From assembly GCA_934699585.1 (NCBI GenBank), contig CAKUWY010000019.1, positions 1 through 62,792 on the forward strand: a DNA stretch of 62,792 bases, given 5' to 3'. Positions within the stretch are counted from its first letter, which is position 1. The number at the start of each line of letters is the position of its first letter. The notes below the pieces were generated by a model. The model searched no databases. It was given only the letters and a program-made list of their open reading frames with translations, and had not been told where the DNA came from. The stretch is from an uncultured Fibrobacter sp. GTDB lineage: Bacteria > Fibrobacterota > Fibrobacteria > Fibrobacterales > Fibrobacteraceae. This document shows, piece by piece, positions 1 to 9,223 of the stretch. The translations under genes and the position numbers were made by a program.

Positions 1-44
1 TGCGACGCGTTGCTAGTATCCTAGGGCTATGCCCGTCTATGAAG

Positions 45-77
45 AACCGCCGGCTATGCCGGCGGGTTACTTTTTTT
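45..77 (+). terminator. Rho-independent terminator of a gene left of the window
   Basis: A GC-rich stem (ACCGCCGGC pairing with GCCGGCGGGT, loop TAT) is followed by TTAC and seven T. The T-run lies on the plus-strand side, so it most likely ends a plus-strand transcript starting left of the window. A smaller hairpin, GGGC-TAT-GCCC, lies just before it (24-34). Confidence 0.6.
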
Positions 78-79
78 CG

Positions 80-155
80 CGGGATAGACGAGGCTTGAAC
101 TCGCAACCTCCGGCGTGACAGGCCGGTGCTCTAACCAAAATTGAGCTACCACCCC
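80..155 (-). tRNA. tRNA-Asp (GTC)
   Basis: Read on the minus strand this gives a full cloverleaf. The acceptor GGGGTGG pairs with CTATCCC, the D-arm holds GGTTAGAGCA, the anticodon stem CGGCC/GCCGG encloses loop TGTCACG with anticodon GTC, and the T-arm has GTTCAAG. The discriminator base is G and CCA is not encoded. It lies 23 bp downstream of the tRNA-Val gene on the same strand, so the two are probably processed from one transcript. Confidence 0.95.
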
Positions 156-178
156 AAATCGTTTCCGATTTTCGGTAA

Positions 179-253
179 TGGGCGATAACGGATTCGAACC
201 GCTGACATTCTGCTTGTAAGGCAGACGCTCTGAACCAACTGAGCTAATCGCCC
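179..253 (-). tRNA. tRNA-Val (TAC)
   Basis: On the minus strand the acceptor GGGCGAT pairs with ATCGCCC, the D-arm is GCTCAGTTGGTTCAGAGC, the anticodon stem CTGCC/GGCAG-type encloses TTACAAG with anticodon TAC, and the T-arm contains GGTTCGAATCC. The discriminator is A and CCA is not encoded. It is followed closely by tRNA-Asp and preceded by a small membrane-protein gene on the same strand. Confidence 0.95.
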
Positions 254-260
254 GAAAGGG

Positions 261-452
261 TTACTTGTCCTGCTTTTTACCGCCGAAGAGGATTCCGAGA
301 GGAATGACCACCACGTAGGCAAGGACCAGGATAAGAGGTGCGACCGTAAGGCTGACAGGATTGTCGGCAGGACCCTGCTGCAGGCAGATGAAGCCGATAA
401 CCAAAAGCAAGATTCCGATAGCAATCAAAATGAAATTCTTCTTGTTCATCAT
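261..452 (-). CDS. Small two-helix membrane protein, DUF3098-like
   Basis: This 63-residue protein has a short basic N-terminus (MMNKKN), a hydrophobic helix at about residues 7-25 (FILIAIGILLLVIGF), a polar loop with QQGPADNPVS, a second helix at about 36-57 and a lysine-rich tail (GGKKQDK). Length, the two helices and the DNP-S/T-LAP stretch before helix 2 resemble the DUF3098 family of small bacterial inner-membrane proteins, whose function is not established. It lies 64 bp downstream of the pgpH stop-side boundary, upstream of two tRNAs and on the same strand. The family match is from memory and only moderately certain; that it is a membrane protein is clear. Confidence 0.6.
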   Translation of the reverse strand: MMNKKNFILIAIGILLLVIGFICLQQGPADNPVSLTVAPLILVLAYVVVIPLGILFGGKKQDK

Positions 453-516
453 CTTACAGGGCCTTAAAGTTACAGCGCAAATATAGTATAAAACAAATAA
501 ATGTCAAGGGAAAAAC

Positions 517-2808
517 CTATTTCTGTCCGGGGTATTTCACGCGGGTGTGGTAGGTGCCGTCCAGGCTGCGGAGGAAAGCCTGCTCCAGCTTGAACAGTTC
601 TCGGACAGACAGATTGCATTCGCTGAACTGACCTTCGTTGAAACGGCCCTGGATGGTATTGTGGATCATTTCTTGCAGGGCTTCGGAATCCATGTTGGAC
701 ATGGAACGGCTGGTGGCTTCGATAATGTCGGCCAGCATAAGAATGGCCGTTTCCTTGCTCTGGGGTTTGGGACCCTTGTATTGGAAATCTTCCAGTTTTA
801 CGACCTTTGTGGGGTCTTCCTTGGCGGCTTCTAGAGCCTTGTGATAGAAATACTGGATTGTGGTGGTGCCATGGTGTTCTGAGATGCCTGCGGCCACCAG
901 CTCAGGAATCTTGTATTCCTGGGCAAGGGCATAGCCTTGGGTCACGTGCCCGATAATTATCTTGACAGACTGGGTTGGATCCAGGGAGTTGTGTGGGTTG
1001 ATCCCTTGCTTCTGGTTTTCGGTAAAGAATTCTGGACGCATGGTCTTGCCGATATCGTGGTACAGAGCCATGACGCGGACCAGCAAGGAATTGGCTTCGA
1101 TGCTTTCGGCCACCTTTTCGGCCAGGTTCGACACCTGGATGCTGTGGTGGAACGTGCCGGGAGCAAGTTCGGAGATGCGCTTCAACGCTGGACGGTTGAA
1201 GTCGGACATTTCCATGAGGGTGAGTACCGTTGTAATACCGAAGATGCGCTCCATCAAGTGAACAAAGAATGCTGACGCGATGGCTATACAAACGGCGAAG
1301 TTCGCGCTGGCGGCAATAAGGGTCTGGTAAAAGGCCTCAAAACTCATGCGGTTTCTGAGCAGGAACATAATGCTAATGGCTGCAGACATAGAAAGAATGC
1401 CAACAATAATGGCATAGATGAACTGCACCCTGTAGCGGATTTTTGTCAGCGGAACAAGGGAGATAATCAGGACCGCCAATACGGTAATGGTGGCCGCCAG
1501 GTCATAGCCGTTGAGAATGCCGAATATCATGGAAGATAGTACGGAGAAAGCAATGCCAAGCCTGTAATTAAAGAGAACGGTGGCAATGACCGGAGTAAAG
1601 GCGAAGGGGTAGAGCCACATGAAATCGACACCTTCGGGAAGCACCATGGCTTCGGGTCTGTTCAGGGAGTTGGACAGGTAGTGCACCGCCCAGAAGCTGA
1701 CCAGCTGGATGACGGCCAAAAGCACCAGACTCCAGAGCTGCCTTGGGCTCTTGAACTTGCGTACCGTTTCATTGTAGAAGAAATAGAAGAAGAAGGCGAT
1801 GATGATGAGGGCGAGGATAATGGATTGGCCGAAGGGAGCTGTAAGGGTTCTCTGGTTTTCTTCTTTCTGCTGGGCCTGTTGCAGTGCTTCCATTTTTTCA
1901 AGGATTTCCTTGGTAATGGGGTCGCCCTGTTTCACTATTTCCATACCGCGGGGAATCATGCCCTTGATAAGGGTCACTTTGTCCCGAGCAGCGGCTTTGC
2001 GGGCGCTAGTCTCTTTTTCTAGGTAGAAAACGTTTGGCAACGAGAACACATAGAGGACTTCGTAGAAGGCACTCTGCAATCCCTGATCGCTGGGAAAGGC
2101 CTGTTGCAATTGGGCAAAGGATTCATCGATACGGCGCTGTAAGGGCTGTATGGCGCTAGTTTCCAGCGTCATTTCTTCGCTGTCACGAATCATGGCCACT
2201 GTAGTCTTGTTATAAATCAGATGCTTGATGTCCTGGACATTGTAGGATTCCATGAACAGTTTTAGTTCCGTTTCTGTTTTGGCAAGCAGGGTGTTGGAAA
2301 TGCCACGCTTGAGCATTTGGTTGAACACAGAAAGAATGGAGTCGCGGGCCTTGGCGTTTTGACTCAGGGGCTTGATTGCCGTAATCGAAAGCCTTTGCTT
2401 CAAGACCTCGTAAATACGGGATGCCTGCTGCACCTTCATCTGCAAGGTGTCCGTGGCCTCGGGATTTGTGCTTCCGGGTGCGTTAATTTGTGCTTGCAAG
2501 CTGCCGTACTGGGCAAGCTTGTGCAGGTACTGTTTCAAGTCTTCGCTGATGCGGTTGGTCTCGTCGGAGTTGTATTCGAAAATGGCGTTGACCTTTTCTT
2601 CGGCACGCTGACGTTCAGCCTCAATTTCTTGCTTGGACTTGGGAATGTCGAAATTGATGGGGGAGATGATGGTGCGGGTACTGAGCTGGCCCAGGTGGGG
2701 GTGGTCTGCCTGCATGGCGATATTCTTGTCGGGGAACAAGAATATCGCGATAGCCGCGACCAACACGCAGCCAAGGAAAAGATGGAGTTTTTTCTTCTTC
2801 TTTTTCAT
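517..2808 (-). CDS. pgpH: 7TM-HD family phosphohydrolase (PgpH/YqfF-like, probable cyclic-di-AMP phosphodiesterase)
   Basis: The 763-residue protein starts with a lysine run and one membrane helix (about residues 8-25). A long extracytoplasmic 7TM-HDED-type region follows (about 40-320), then a block of seven helices (about 330-545), and a C-terminal HD domain with GTFHHSIQVSNLAE, ALYHDIGKT near residue 583, SEHHGTT and LADIIEA as metal ligands. This order is that of PgpH, which hydrolyses c-di-AMP to pApA in Gram-positive bacteria. The substrate here is inferred from family. Its start codon overlaps the stop of phoH by one base (2808), an arrangement widely conserved as phoH-yqfF-ybeY. No ybeY follows here; the next genes are a small membrane protein and tRNAs. 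Confidence 0.88.
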   Translation of the reverse strand: MKKKKKKLHLFLGCVLVAAIAIFLFPDKNIAMQADHPHLGQLSTRTIISPINFDIPKSKQEIEAERQRAEEKVNAIFEYNSDETNRISEDLKQYLHKLAQYGSLQAQINAPGSTNPEATDTLQMKVQQASRIYEVLKQRLSITAIKPLSQNAKARDSILSVFNQMLKRGISNTLLAKTETELKLFMESYNVQDIKHLIYNKTTVAMIRDSEEMTLETSAIQPLQRRIDESFAQLQQAFPSDQGLQSAFYEVLYVFSLPNVFYLEKETSARKAAARDKVTLIKGMIPRGMEIVKQGDPITKEILEKMEALQQAQQKEENQRTLTAPFGQSIILALIIIAFFFYFFYNETVRKFKSPRQLWSLVLLAVIQLVSFWAVHYLSNSLNRPEAMVLPEGVDFMWLYPFAFTPVIATVLFNYRLGIAFSVLSSMIFGILNGYDLAATITVLAVLIISLVPLTKIRYRVQFIYAIIVGILSMSAAISIMFLLRNRMSFEAFYQTLIAASANFAVCIAIASAFFVHLMERIFGITTVLTLMEMSDFNRPALKRISELAPGTFHHSIQVSNLAEKVAESIEANSLLVRVMALYHDIGKTMRPEFFTENQKQGINPHNSLDPTQSVKIIIGHVTQGYALAQEYKIPELVAAGISEHHGTTTIQYFYHKALEAAKEDPTKVVKLEDFQYKGPKPQSKETAILMLADIIEATSRSMSNMDSEALQEMIHNTIQGRFNEGQFSECNLSVRELFKLEQAFLRSLDGTYHTRVKYPGQK

Positions 2809-3749
2809 TAGGAGTCCTTTTGTTCGTAGGCGGACAAAATATCTTTCACCAGTGGATGCCGTAAAACATCGGTGGCGGTAAATTCAACTTGGGCGATGCC
2901 CTTGATGCCGTTCAAGATGGTCATGGCATGTTCCAGTCCGGATTTTTGTCCCTGAGCCAGGTCCACTTGGGAGGTATCCCCGGTAATGATGGCCTTGCTG
3001 TGAGGGCCGAGCCTTGTGAGGAACATTTTCATCTGGGGAACAGTGGTGTTCTGGGCCTCGTCCAAGATGATGAAAGCCCGCTTGAGGGTGCGACCGCGCA
3101 TGTAGGCGAGGGGAGCAACCTCGATAGCTCCAGTTTCTTCGTAACGACGGAGTTTTTCTGGAGGAAGCAGTTCAGAGAGGCTGTCGTGGATGGGACGCAG
3201 ATAAGGGGCAATTTTTTCTTTCAGGTCGCCAGGCAGGTAACCTAGGGATTCTCCTGCCTCTACGGCAGGCCGGACTAGGCATATCCGTTCGGCCTCGTTC
3301 CGTTCGAGGCTTGCGACGGCAAGGGCTACCGCAAGAAACGTCTTGCCTGTACCGGCGGGGCCCTTGGCGAAAATGACGTCGTTCTTTTCGACGGCCTTTA
3401 CCAGTTCTGCCTGGGAGGGCGTCTTTGGGCCAATGGATATGCCGAACCGATTCCGGATGATAGGGGTTGCCCCGACGGAGAAATCCTGTACGACTGGCGA
3501 CGAAGATTTTCCGAGAAGTCGTTCCACCTGCTTGGCGGTGAAGGATTCCCCGTGTTTTGCGGCGATTTTCAGCTGGTCCAGGACCGTCAGCAGGCCTTGT
3601 AAGTCTGCACCGTCCTTGGGTTTCAAGTTGAGGCCCGGGAGTCTGGTCTGTATCTCAACACAAAAACGGCCTTCCAATAAGCGGAAAACCGTTTCGTTCT
3701 CTCCTGAAACCATCCGTTTCAGGTTATCAGAGATGGAGTAATGTTCCAA
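2808..3749 (-). CDS. phoH: PhoH-like ATPase (PhoH/YbeZ family)
   Basis: The 313-residue protein carries a Walker A motif GPAGTGKT near residue 130, the family block LVRPAVEAGESLGYLPGDL, a Walker B-like FIILDEAQNTT and the sensor motif GDTSQVDL. These are the hallmarks of the PhoH NTPase fold related to superfamily 1 helicase cores. The N-terminal 110 residues form the short KH-like extension seen in YbeZ proteins. It is cotranscribed with the downstream HD phosphohydrolase (one-base overlap). YbeZ relatives are linked to RNA metabolism and ribosome maturation with YbeY; that role here is inference. A small lipoprotein gene lies 5 bp upstream on the same strand. Confidence 0.92.
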   Translation of the reverse strand: MEHYSISDNLKRMVSGENETVFRLLEGRFCVEIQTRLPGLNLKPKDGADLQGLLTVLDQLKIAAKHGESFTAKQVERLLGKSSSPVVQDFSVGATPIIRNRFGISIGPKTPSQAELVKAVEKNDVIFAKGPAGTGKTFLAVALAVASLERNEAERICLVRPAVEAGESLGYLPGDLKEKIAPYLRPIHDSLSELLPPEKLRRYEETGAIEVAPLAYMRGRTLKRAFIILDEAQNTTVPQMKMFLTRLGPHSKAIITGDTSQVDLAQGQKSGLEHAMTILNGIKGIAQVEFTATDVLRHPLVKDILSAYEQKDS

Positions 3750-3754
3750 ATGAC

Positions 3755-4048
3755 CTACTCGGCGTCGGGACGTTCCACCGGAATGCCCAACTTGTTCTTG
3801 GCGTCGAAGATTTCCTTACGGAGCTTATGGTTCTCTTCGGTCATGGCCATGGCTTCGTCTTCGTTCTTCTTCAGCTTGTTTTCGTCGATCTTTTCTTTCT
3901 GGACAGCGGCCTTTCCACCAGCACCGCCGGCTGCACCTCCTTCGGCGCCACCTTCGTCGCTGCTACCACCGGAAGAGCCGGCGCAAGCGGTGAAGAGGGC
4001 AAGGGACAGAGAGGCGAGGATCAGTTTCCAATTTTTCAAAAATGACAT
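3755..4048 (-). CDS. Small alanine/glycine-rich lipoprotein
   Basis: The 97-residue product has a lipoprotein signal peptide (KNWKLILASLSLALFTAC, lipobox FTAC, Cys about residue 22). A low-complexity Gly/Ser/Ala linker (GSSGGSSDEGGAEGGAAGGAGG) follows, then a charged coiled-coil-like C-terminus (KEKIDENKLKKNEDEAMAMTEENHKLRKEIFDAKNKLG). It is probably anchored in a membrane with a short helical tail reaching into the periplasm. It ends 6 bp before phoH starts and may be in that operon. No family is recognised. It is divergent from the aminopeptidase gene, so the 80 bp between them should hold both promoters. Confidence 0.7.
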   Translation of the reverse strand: MSFLKNWKLILASLSLALFTACAGSSGGSSDEGGAEGGAAGGAGGKAAVQKEKIDENKLKKNEDEAMAMTEENHKLRKEIFDAKNKLGIPVERPDAE

Positions 4049-4128
4049 TATTCAGGCTCCATTCTAGTCTGTGTTGCGTAAAATGTATATTATTTACGGC
4101 AAAAAAGTAGAAAAAAAGTGAAATCCTT

Positions 4129-5496
4129 ATGAAAAAAGACGATTTTTTGCGAAAATCCTATTCCCAGGTCTTCATTTCTTCGCCGGATTACGATTCTGTA
4201 GCTTTGTATCGGGAGCGTCGTCTCCAGATGATGGAAAAGCTGGACTCCTTCTGCGTTTTTGGAGGAATGCCTAAAGATCCCGGTTCCGAAGAGGCCTTTA
4301 CAGAAACCTGGACTCGCTTTGTCCAGGACCCGGCTTTCTTGTTCCTTACGGGGGTGAACCAGCCGGGGTGCTACCTGGTGCTGGACCCCAGAGCAAAAAA
4401 AACGGTTCTCTTTGTGCCAGAAAAGGACCTTTTTCGGGAATTCTGGAACGGGAAACGGCTGGGTATTGAACCTGGAAACGACGATGTATCTAGAGTTACA
4501 GGCATTGCCGATGTCCGTGATGCCTTGGAGTTTTTGCCCTTTGTGGAAACCATGGCGAAAAAATACCGGTCCAGGGGGTTCGGTTACGTCTATTACTATG
4601 AAAAGGTTCGGGGAGACCATAACGACAGACTGAAAGACCAGGTGGCGAAGGTCCTTGGCCGGCAGGGGATAAAGGTGAAGACTTGCTCGCCGATACACTT
4701 TGCAGAGAGACTTCCGTTGGGACCAGAGCGCATCGCCGACGCCAAGAAGGCCCAGTCCATCACGGAGAAGGCTTTCCGCAACTTGCTCCCGCGGGTAAAA
4801 GGGTTCAAGAATGAGCGGGAGCTGTACCTGTACTTGAACTACGGGATGCAGCGCCGAAGCGACGGTGACCTGGCGTTTCCGACCATTGCCGCTTCCGGAG
4901 AAAACGCTTGCTGCCTGCACTATGTGAAAAACGACGAGCCCCTGAAGTCGGGTCGGATGATTCTTTTGGATTTTGGCGTGCGTTACGGAACCCTTCATAG
5001 CGACATTTCCAGAACAATTCCCCTGAACGGGAAGTTCAATCCCTTGCAGGCGCTGCTATACCAGATTGTTTTGGACTCTGCGTTAGTTTATCAGAAATCC
5101 GTGAAACCCGGAGTGAGCCTGAATGAGATTGGCCAGATTCCTTGGGAATTTATCATGGAGGAGCTGGAATCCCGATTGGTAAAGGCCCACAAGGGCAAGT
5201 TCAAACTGTGTTATGACAAGAGACCCCATGGGGTGAGTCACTTTATCGGTGAGCACATTCACGATGGTGACCCAGGTTCACGTTCCCTGGATACCGTCTT
5301 GGAACCGGGCATGCTCATCTCCTGTGAGCCGGGCCTGTACGGTGAATTCGAGGGGGTGTTCAACGGCCGGCGCTACCGCGAAAAGATCGGTATCCGCATT
5401 GAGGACGACCTGCTGATTACGAAAACGGGCTTTTTGAACATTTCAAAGAAAATCCCGAAAGAAATAGCAGAGATTGAGCGGCTGATGCAGGGATAG
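4129..5496 (+). CDS. pepP: Xaa-Pro aminopeptidase (aminopeptidase P, peptidase M24B)
   Basis: The 455-residue protein has an N-terminal AMP_N domain (about 10-150; GFGMPKD, FLFLTGVNQPGCYLVLDP) and a C-terminal pita-bread M24 domain (about 180-450). The five metal ligands are visible: Asp in ILLDFGVRYG (near 281), Asp in HSDISRT (near 293), His in GVSHFIGEHIHDGD (near 373), Glu in SCEPGLY (near 401) and Glu in IRIEDDLLIT (near 425). The enzyme removes N-terminal residues before proline, normally in the cytoplasm. It has no signal peptide. The ATG was chosen because it starts the AMP_N domain at the usual distance. It is transcribed alone. Confidence 0.92.
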   Translation: MKKDDFLRKSYSQVFISSPDYDSVALYRERRLQMMEKLDSFCVFGGMPKDPGSEEAFTETWTRFVQDPAFLFLTGVNQPGCYLVLDPRAKKTVLFVPEKDLFREFWNGKRLGIEPGNDDVSRVTGIADVRDALEFLPFVETMAKKYRSRGFGYVYYYEKVRGDHNDRLKDQVAKVLGRQGIKVKTCSPIHFAERLPLGPERIADAKKAQSITEKAFRNLLPRVKGFKNERELYLYLNYGMQRRSDGDLAFPTIAASGENACCLHYVKNDEPLKSGRMILLDFGVRYGTLHSDISRTIPLNGKFNPLQALLYQIVLDSALVYQKSVKPGVSLNEIGQIPWEFIMEELESRLVKAHKGKFKLCYDKRPHGVSHFIGEHIHDGDPGSRSLDTVLEPGMLISCEPGLYGEFEGVFNGRRYREKIGIRIEDDLLITKTGFLNISKKIPKEIAEIERLMQG

Positions 5497-5565
5497 ATTT
5501 CCTTGACCCAAGAAAAAGACTCCGTGCCAAGCACGGGGTGATATCTTAATACCCAAAAGCCAAAA

Positions 5566-5640
5566 TTCGAACCTCGAGCCTCGAACTTCGAGCCTCGAAC
5601 CCCTAACCCCTAGATCCTAGTCTCTAAATCCTAGCCCCTA
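5566..5640. repeat. Degenerate tandem phrase repeat (CTCGA / CTAACCCCTAGATCCTAG)
   Basis: The gap between pepP and the next gene holds short near-repeats: TCGAACCTCGAGCC, TCGAACTTCGAGCC, then CCCCTAACCCCTAGATCC and TAGTCTCTAAATCCTAGCCCC. The reverse complement of the second part reappears at 55341-55377. Just before it (5522-5537) is a small hairpin CCGTGC-CAA-GCACGG after the pepP stop. Confidence 0.6.
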
Positions 5641-5679
5641 TTTGCTATCTTTATCTTCAAATTTTTACGAAGGTCCAAA

Positions 5680-8600
5680 ATGTGGAAATATAGAGGAGCG
5701 ATCCGTTTCTTTCTTTCTATCCTTGCAGTAACGTTTGTCCAGATGGGTGTATTCATTTACGCCCAGAAGATTCTGTCCGGCTCCTTTGCCGGGGTGGAGG
5801 GTGGCCAGAACTGGCAGAGCCTGATGCTGCAGATCTTCTTTATCGCCCCCTATGTGGTATTCGTATGGGCGGCGGGGCTTTTCTCCAACAAGTTCTCCAA
5901 GAACAGGGTGCTGGCCTGGTCGTCTCTCTTTATGACGGCCTTTGTGATAGCCATGGCGGTGCTGGTGACCTGCGGTGTACCCCGTGTAGCGTTCTGGCTC
6001 TGTATAGGTCTTTCTACAGGCTTTGCGATTCATAGTGCAGCCAAGTACGCTGTGCTGAAAGAAATGTTTGGCGTCCGGAACCTGAGCTATGCCAACGCCT
6101 TCTTGCAGATATTCTCCCTGAGCGGTATCATCGCTGCCAGCTGGCTTGCCATCGTGGGCGTGAACCTCATTGACCTGGGAAGTCTCGCCAGGTACGAGGC
6201 CGTGCGCCAGATCATTGCCAAGTCCGTGGTGATTCCCTGGATTCTGGTGGGGGTGAGCGTGCTTGGTACCGTGGCGAGTTTCTTGATCCCGAAGGTCAAG
6301 TATGCCGACCCCAACGTTAGTTTTACCACCGCCCGGCGCAGGTTTAGCCTGGGCTGGCGCCAGCGTCCTCTGCGCGCCACCATAATCGCCCTCTCCATGT
6401 TCTGGGCCATGGCCCAGGTGTTCACCCTTCTGTTCCAGGATGTATCCGGCTCCGAGACGGTGAACATGATCCAGAACTACCTGCCCTTTGCCATCGGGGG
6501 CCTGATGGTGGGCTCCATCTTTGCGGCCAGGAACTCCAAGGACTTTATCGAGACGGGCTTTATCCCCTTGGGCATGATTGGGGCCTCCCTTTGCATGCTC
6601 CTGATTCCCTTTATGGTGCACCCTGTGGCCCTTTCCGTGATTTATGTGCTGGTGGGCTTCTTTGGTGGCATGTTCCTGGTGCCTGTGAACGCCCTCTTGC
6701 AGTACAATACCCGCCCCAATAACTCCGGCTGGGTCATTGCCCTTGCGAACCTGATTCAGGCTGTTATCCTAGGAATATTCCTCGTGCTTTATTCGGTGAT
6801 GGTGCATTACACCCATATCCGTCCGCAACTCTACTTTGTGGGACTTGGCCTGATTTCCCTGTGCGTGTTCGCCTGGATCATCACGAACCTGCCCCAGGCT
6901 TTGCTCCGCTCCCTTTTGCGCCTGGTGTTCAGCCGCCACAAAATTCGCGTGCTGAACGTGGGCAACATTCCCAATGCGGGCCCGGTGCTCATGGTGGGTA
7001 ACCACCATAGCTTTATCGACTGGGCCATGCTCCAGATGGCAAGCCCCCGACCGCTCTGCATTGCAAGCAACAAGGACCACTTTGAAAGGTGGTACTTGCG
7101 GGCAATCTTGAAGCGCTTGGGAATGATTCGCATCGACAACCGCCATCCCGAAGAGGCCATGGAAAAAATCCACGAGGCCCTTTTGGCGGGCAAGGCGGTG
7201 GTCATGTTCCCCACGGGCGAAGTGTCAAAGTCTCCCCACGTGGAACCGTTCAATCTGGATTACACCAAGGCTGTGGAAGGGACGGACGCCGTGCTGCTTC
7301 CGTTCTATATCCAGGGACTTTGGGGCTCCAACTACAGTTATAGTGGCTCCGACATGTACGGTGCCTCTTCGGACCGTTCCGTGACGGTGGCCTTTGGTGA
7401 ACCCATTTCTGCAAAGACTCCGCCTAACGAGGTCCGTGCCATTGTCCGCAAGATTTCTATCGAGGCTTGGCAGTATGCGGTCAAGTTTGTGCGTCCCATT
7501 GCGGCCTCTTGGATCAAGACCTGCAAGAAGTACGTGAAGAACGGACCCGCCATCTACAACACCGATGGTGGGCATTTCTCCGGATACAAGCTCATGGGCG
7601 CAGTCATGGCCTTCCGCGGGCTCTTGAAAAAGAAGTTGGGCAAGCAGGAGCAGAATATTGGCATTATGCTTCCGCCAAGTCCCGCAGGCGTGATTGTGAA
7701 CCTGGTTCTTTGGGTCATGGGCAAGACCAACGTGAACCTGAACTACACTTCTTCTGTAGATAACGTGAAGTATTGCTGCGAAAAGGCGGATGTTACCACC
7801 GTGATTTCTAGCCGCCAGTTCGTGGAAAAGTTGAAGGGTCGGGGTAACGATTACTCCCAGGTGGCTTCGGACAAGGTGCGCATCCTCTATGCCGAAGACC
7901 TGATGAAGGAAATCCCCAAGGTGAAGATTGCGGCCCTCCTGGTGCTTTGCATGATTATGCCCGCATGGCTTATCCGCTTTGTGTTCTGCAAGCGTACTCG
8001 TATCGACGATACCGCCGTCATCGTGTTCAGTTCCGGCTCCGAAGGAACCCCGAAGGGCGTGCTCCTTTCGCACCGCAACCTGATGGGCAACATCCAGCAG
8101 TTGGCCTGTATCTTGAACGTGAGCCGCGGCGACGTGATGCTTTCGGAGCTTCCGCTGTTCCACAGTTTCGGCCTGACGGTGACCACGCTCTTGAACCTGA
8201 CGGAAGGCTGCCCCATTGTGGCGGTGGCGGACCCCACCGACGTGAAGACCATGGCCCGCGTGTGCTCCCGCTTCCGCGTGACCTGCATGGTGGCGACCCC
8301 CACCTTCTTGCGGGCCTTTACCGTGAGCCGCTATGTACACCCCTTGGTGTTCAAGTATGTGCGTATCATCATCGCAGGTGCCGAAGCCTTGCGGCCTGAA
8401 CTTGCTACGGCCTTCCGTCTCAAGTTCGGTAAGGAAATTTTTGAGGGCTATGGTTGCACCGAGACTGCTCCCGTGGCGTCGGTCAATACAGAAAACACCT
8501 TGCTGAACGACTACATGACCATGCAGGTGAACAACAAGCCCGGTACCGTTGGTCCGGCACTCCCTGGAACCCAGTTCCTGATTGTGGACCCCGAGACCAA

Positions 8601-9108
8601 CGAACCGCTCCCCACGGGGGAGGCAGGCATGATTCTTATCGGCGGGTGCCAGGTGATGCTGGGTTACCTGAAGGACGAGGACCGTACCAAGAGCGTCATC
8701 GTGAACATCAACGGCATCCGCTATTACCGCACGGGTGACAAGGGTTATCTGGACGAAGATGGCTTCCTCACCATCGTGGACCGCTACAGCCGTTTCGCAA
8801 AGCTTGGCGGCGAGATGGTGAGTCTCGGTGCCGTCGAAAAGAAAATCCAGGATACGCCGGTGCTGGAAGGTTGCGACTACCTGGTGACCACGGTGCCCGA
8901 TTCCGCCAAGGGCGAAAAGATTGTGCTGCTCTATCAGGGCGATAAGGACCCGAAGGATGTGCTTTCGGAACTTCGCGCCAGTGGATTCCCGCCCATCATG
9001 CTCCCGTCTCTTGCATTCCAGGTGGAGAAGGTTCCAAAACTTGGGACCGGCAAGGCGGACTTTACTGGAGCGAAAAAACTCGCGAAGGAACTGGCAGGGA
9101 TTAAATAA
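5680..9108 (+). CDS. aas: MFS transporter / acyltransferase / acyl-[ACP] synthetase fusion (LplT-Aas type)
   Basis: The 1142-residue protein has three parts. An N-terminal MFS-type region has about 12 helices (1-405), like the lysophospholipid flippase LplT. A PlsC acyltransferase domain (about 425-600) has NHHSFIDW near 443 and FPTGEVSKS near 509. An AMP-forming synthetase domain (about 640-1142) has VFSSGSEGTPKGVLLSHRN near 780, EGYGCTETAP near 922, YRTGDKGYLDEDGF near 1018 and the catalytic lysine in KLGTGKADF near 1125. In enterobacteria LplT and Aas are neighbouring genes that import and re-acylate lysophosphatidylethanolamine. The fused form is consistent with one-protein lysophospholipid repair in the inner membrane. 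The start follows GAAGGT by 8 bases. Confidence 0.88.
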   Translation: MWKYRGAIRFFLSILAVTFVQMGVFIYAQKILSGSFAGVEGGQNWQSLMLQIFFIAPYVVFVWAAGLFSNKFSKNRVLAWSSLFMTAFVIAMAVLVTCGVPRVAFWLCIGLSTGFAIHSAAKYAVLKEMFGVRNLSYANAFLQIFSLSGIIAASWLAIVGVNLIDLGSLARYEAVRQIIAKSVVIPWILVGVSVLGTVASFLIPKVKYADPNVSFTTARRRFSLGWRQRPLRATIIALSMFWAMAQVFTLLFQDVSGSETVNMIQNYLPFAIGGLMVGSIFAARNSKDFIETGFIPLGMIGASLCMLLIPFMVHPVALSVIYVLVGFFGGMFLVPVNALLQYNTRPNNSGWVIALANLIQAVILGIFLVLYSVMVHYTHIRPQLYFVGLGLISLCVFAWIITNLPQALLRSLLRLVFSRHKIRVLNVGNIPNAGPVLMVGNHHSFIDWAMLQMASPRPLCIASNKDHFERWYLRAILKRLGMIRIDNRHPEEAMEKIHEALLAGKAVVMFPTGEVSKSPHVEPFNLDYTKAVEGTDAVLLPFYIQGLWGSNYSYSGSDMYGASSDRSVTVAFGEPISAKTPPNEVRAIVRKISIEAWQYAVKFVRPIAASWIKTCKKYVKNGPAIYNTDGGHFSGYKLMGAVMAFRGLLKKKLGKQEQNIGIMLPPSPAGVIVNLVLWVMGKTNVNLNYTSSVDNVKYCCEKADVTTVISSRQFVEKLKGRGNDYSQVASDKVRILYAEDLMKEIPKVKIAALLVLCMIMPAWLIRFVFCKRTRIDDTAVIVFSSGSEGTPKGVLLSHRNLMGNIQQLACILNVSRGDVMLSELPLFHSFGLTVTTLLNLTEGCPIVAVADPTDVKTMARVCSRFRVTCMVATPTFLRAFTVSRYVHPLVFKYVRIIIAGAEALRPELATAFRLKFGKEIFEGYGCTETAPVASVNTENTLLNDYMTMQVNNKPGTVGPALPGTQFLIVDPETNEPLPTGEAGMILIGGCQVMLGYLKDEDRTKSVIVNINGIRYYRTGDKGYLDEDGFLTIVDRYSRFAKLGGEMVSLGAVEKKIQDTPVLEGCDYLVTTVPDSAKGEKIVLLYQGDKDPKDVLSELRASGFPPIMLPSLAFQVEKVPKLGTGKADFTGAKKLAKELAGIK

Positions 9109-9128
9109 GTGTGTAATGTGTGGTGCTC

Positions 9129-9222
9129 AGTTGTCGGTTATCAGTGTGCTGGTTTCTAGAAGCTCCTGTCTAAAGTATCAAAACTCAGAACTCGCAACTC
9201 ATAACCCGTAACTCGAAACTGA
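9129..9222. repeat. Degenerate phrase repeat between genes
   Basis: It contains AGTTGTCGGTTATCAGT, which recurs at about 18896-18912, then a run of near-repeats CTCAGAACTCGCAACTCATAACCCGTAACTCGAA. No coding sequence is visible. Confidence 0.55.
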
Positions 9223-9223
9223 T

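Noticed and set aside
4090..4998. 302-codon open frame antisense to aminopeptidase P
   Set aside because: No recognisable domain or ribosome site; the plus-strand gene has all catalytic residues.
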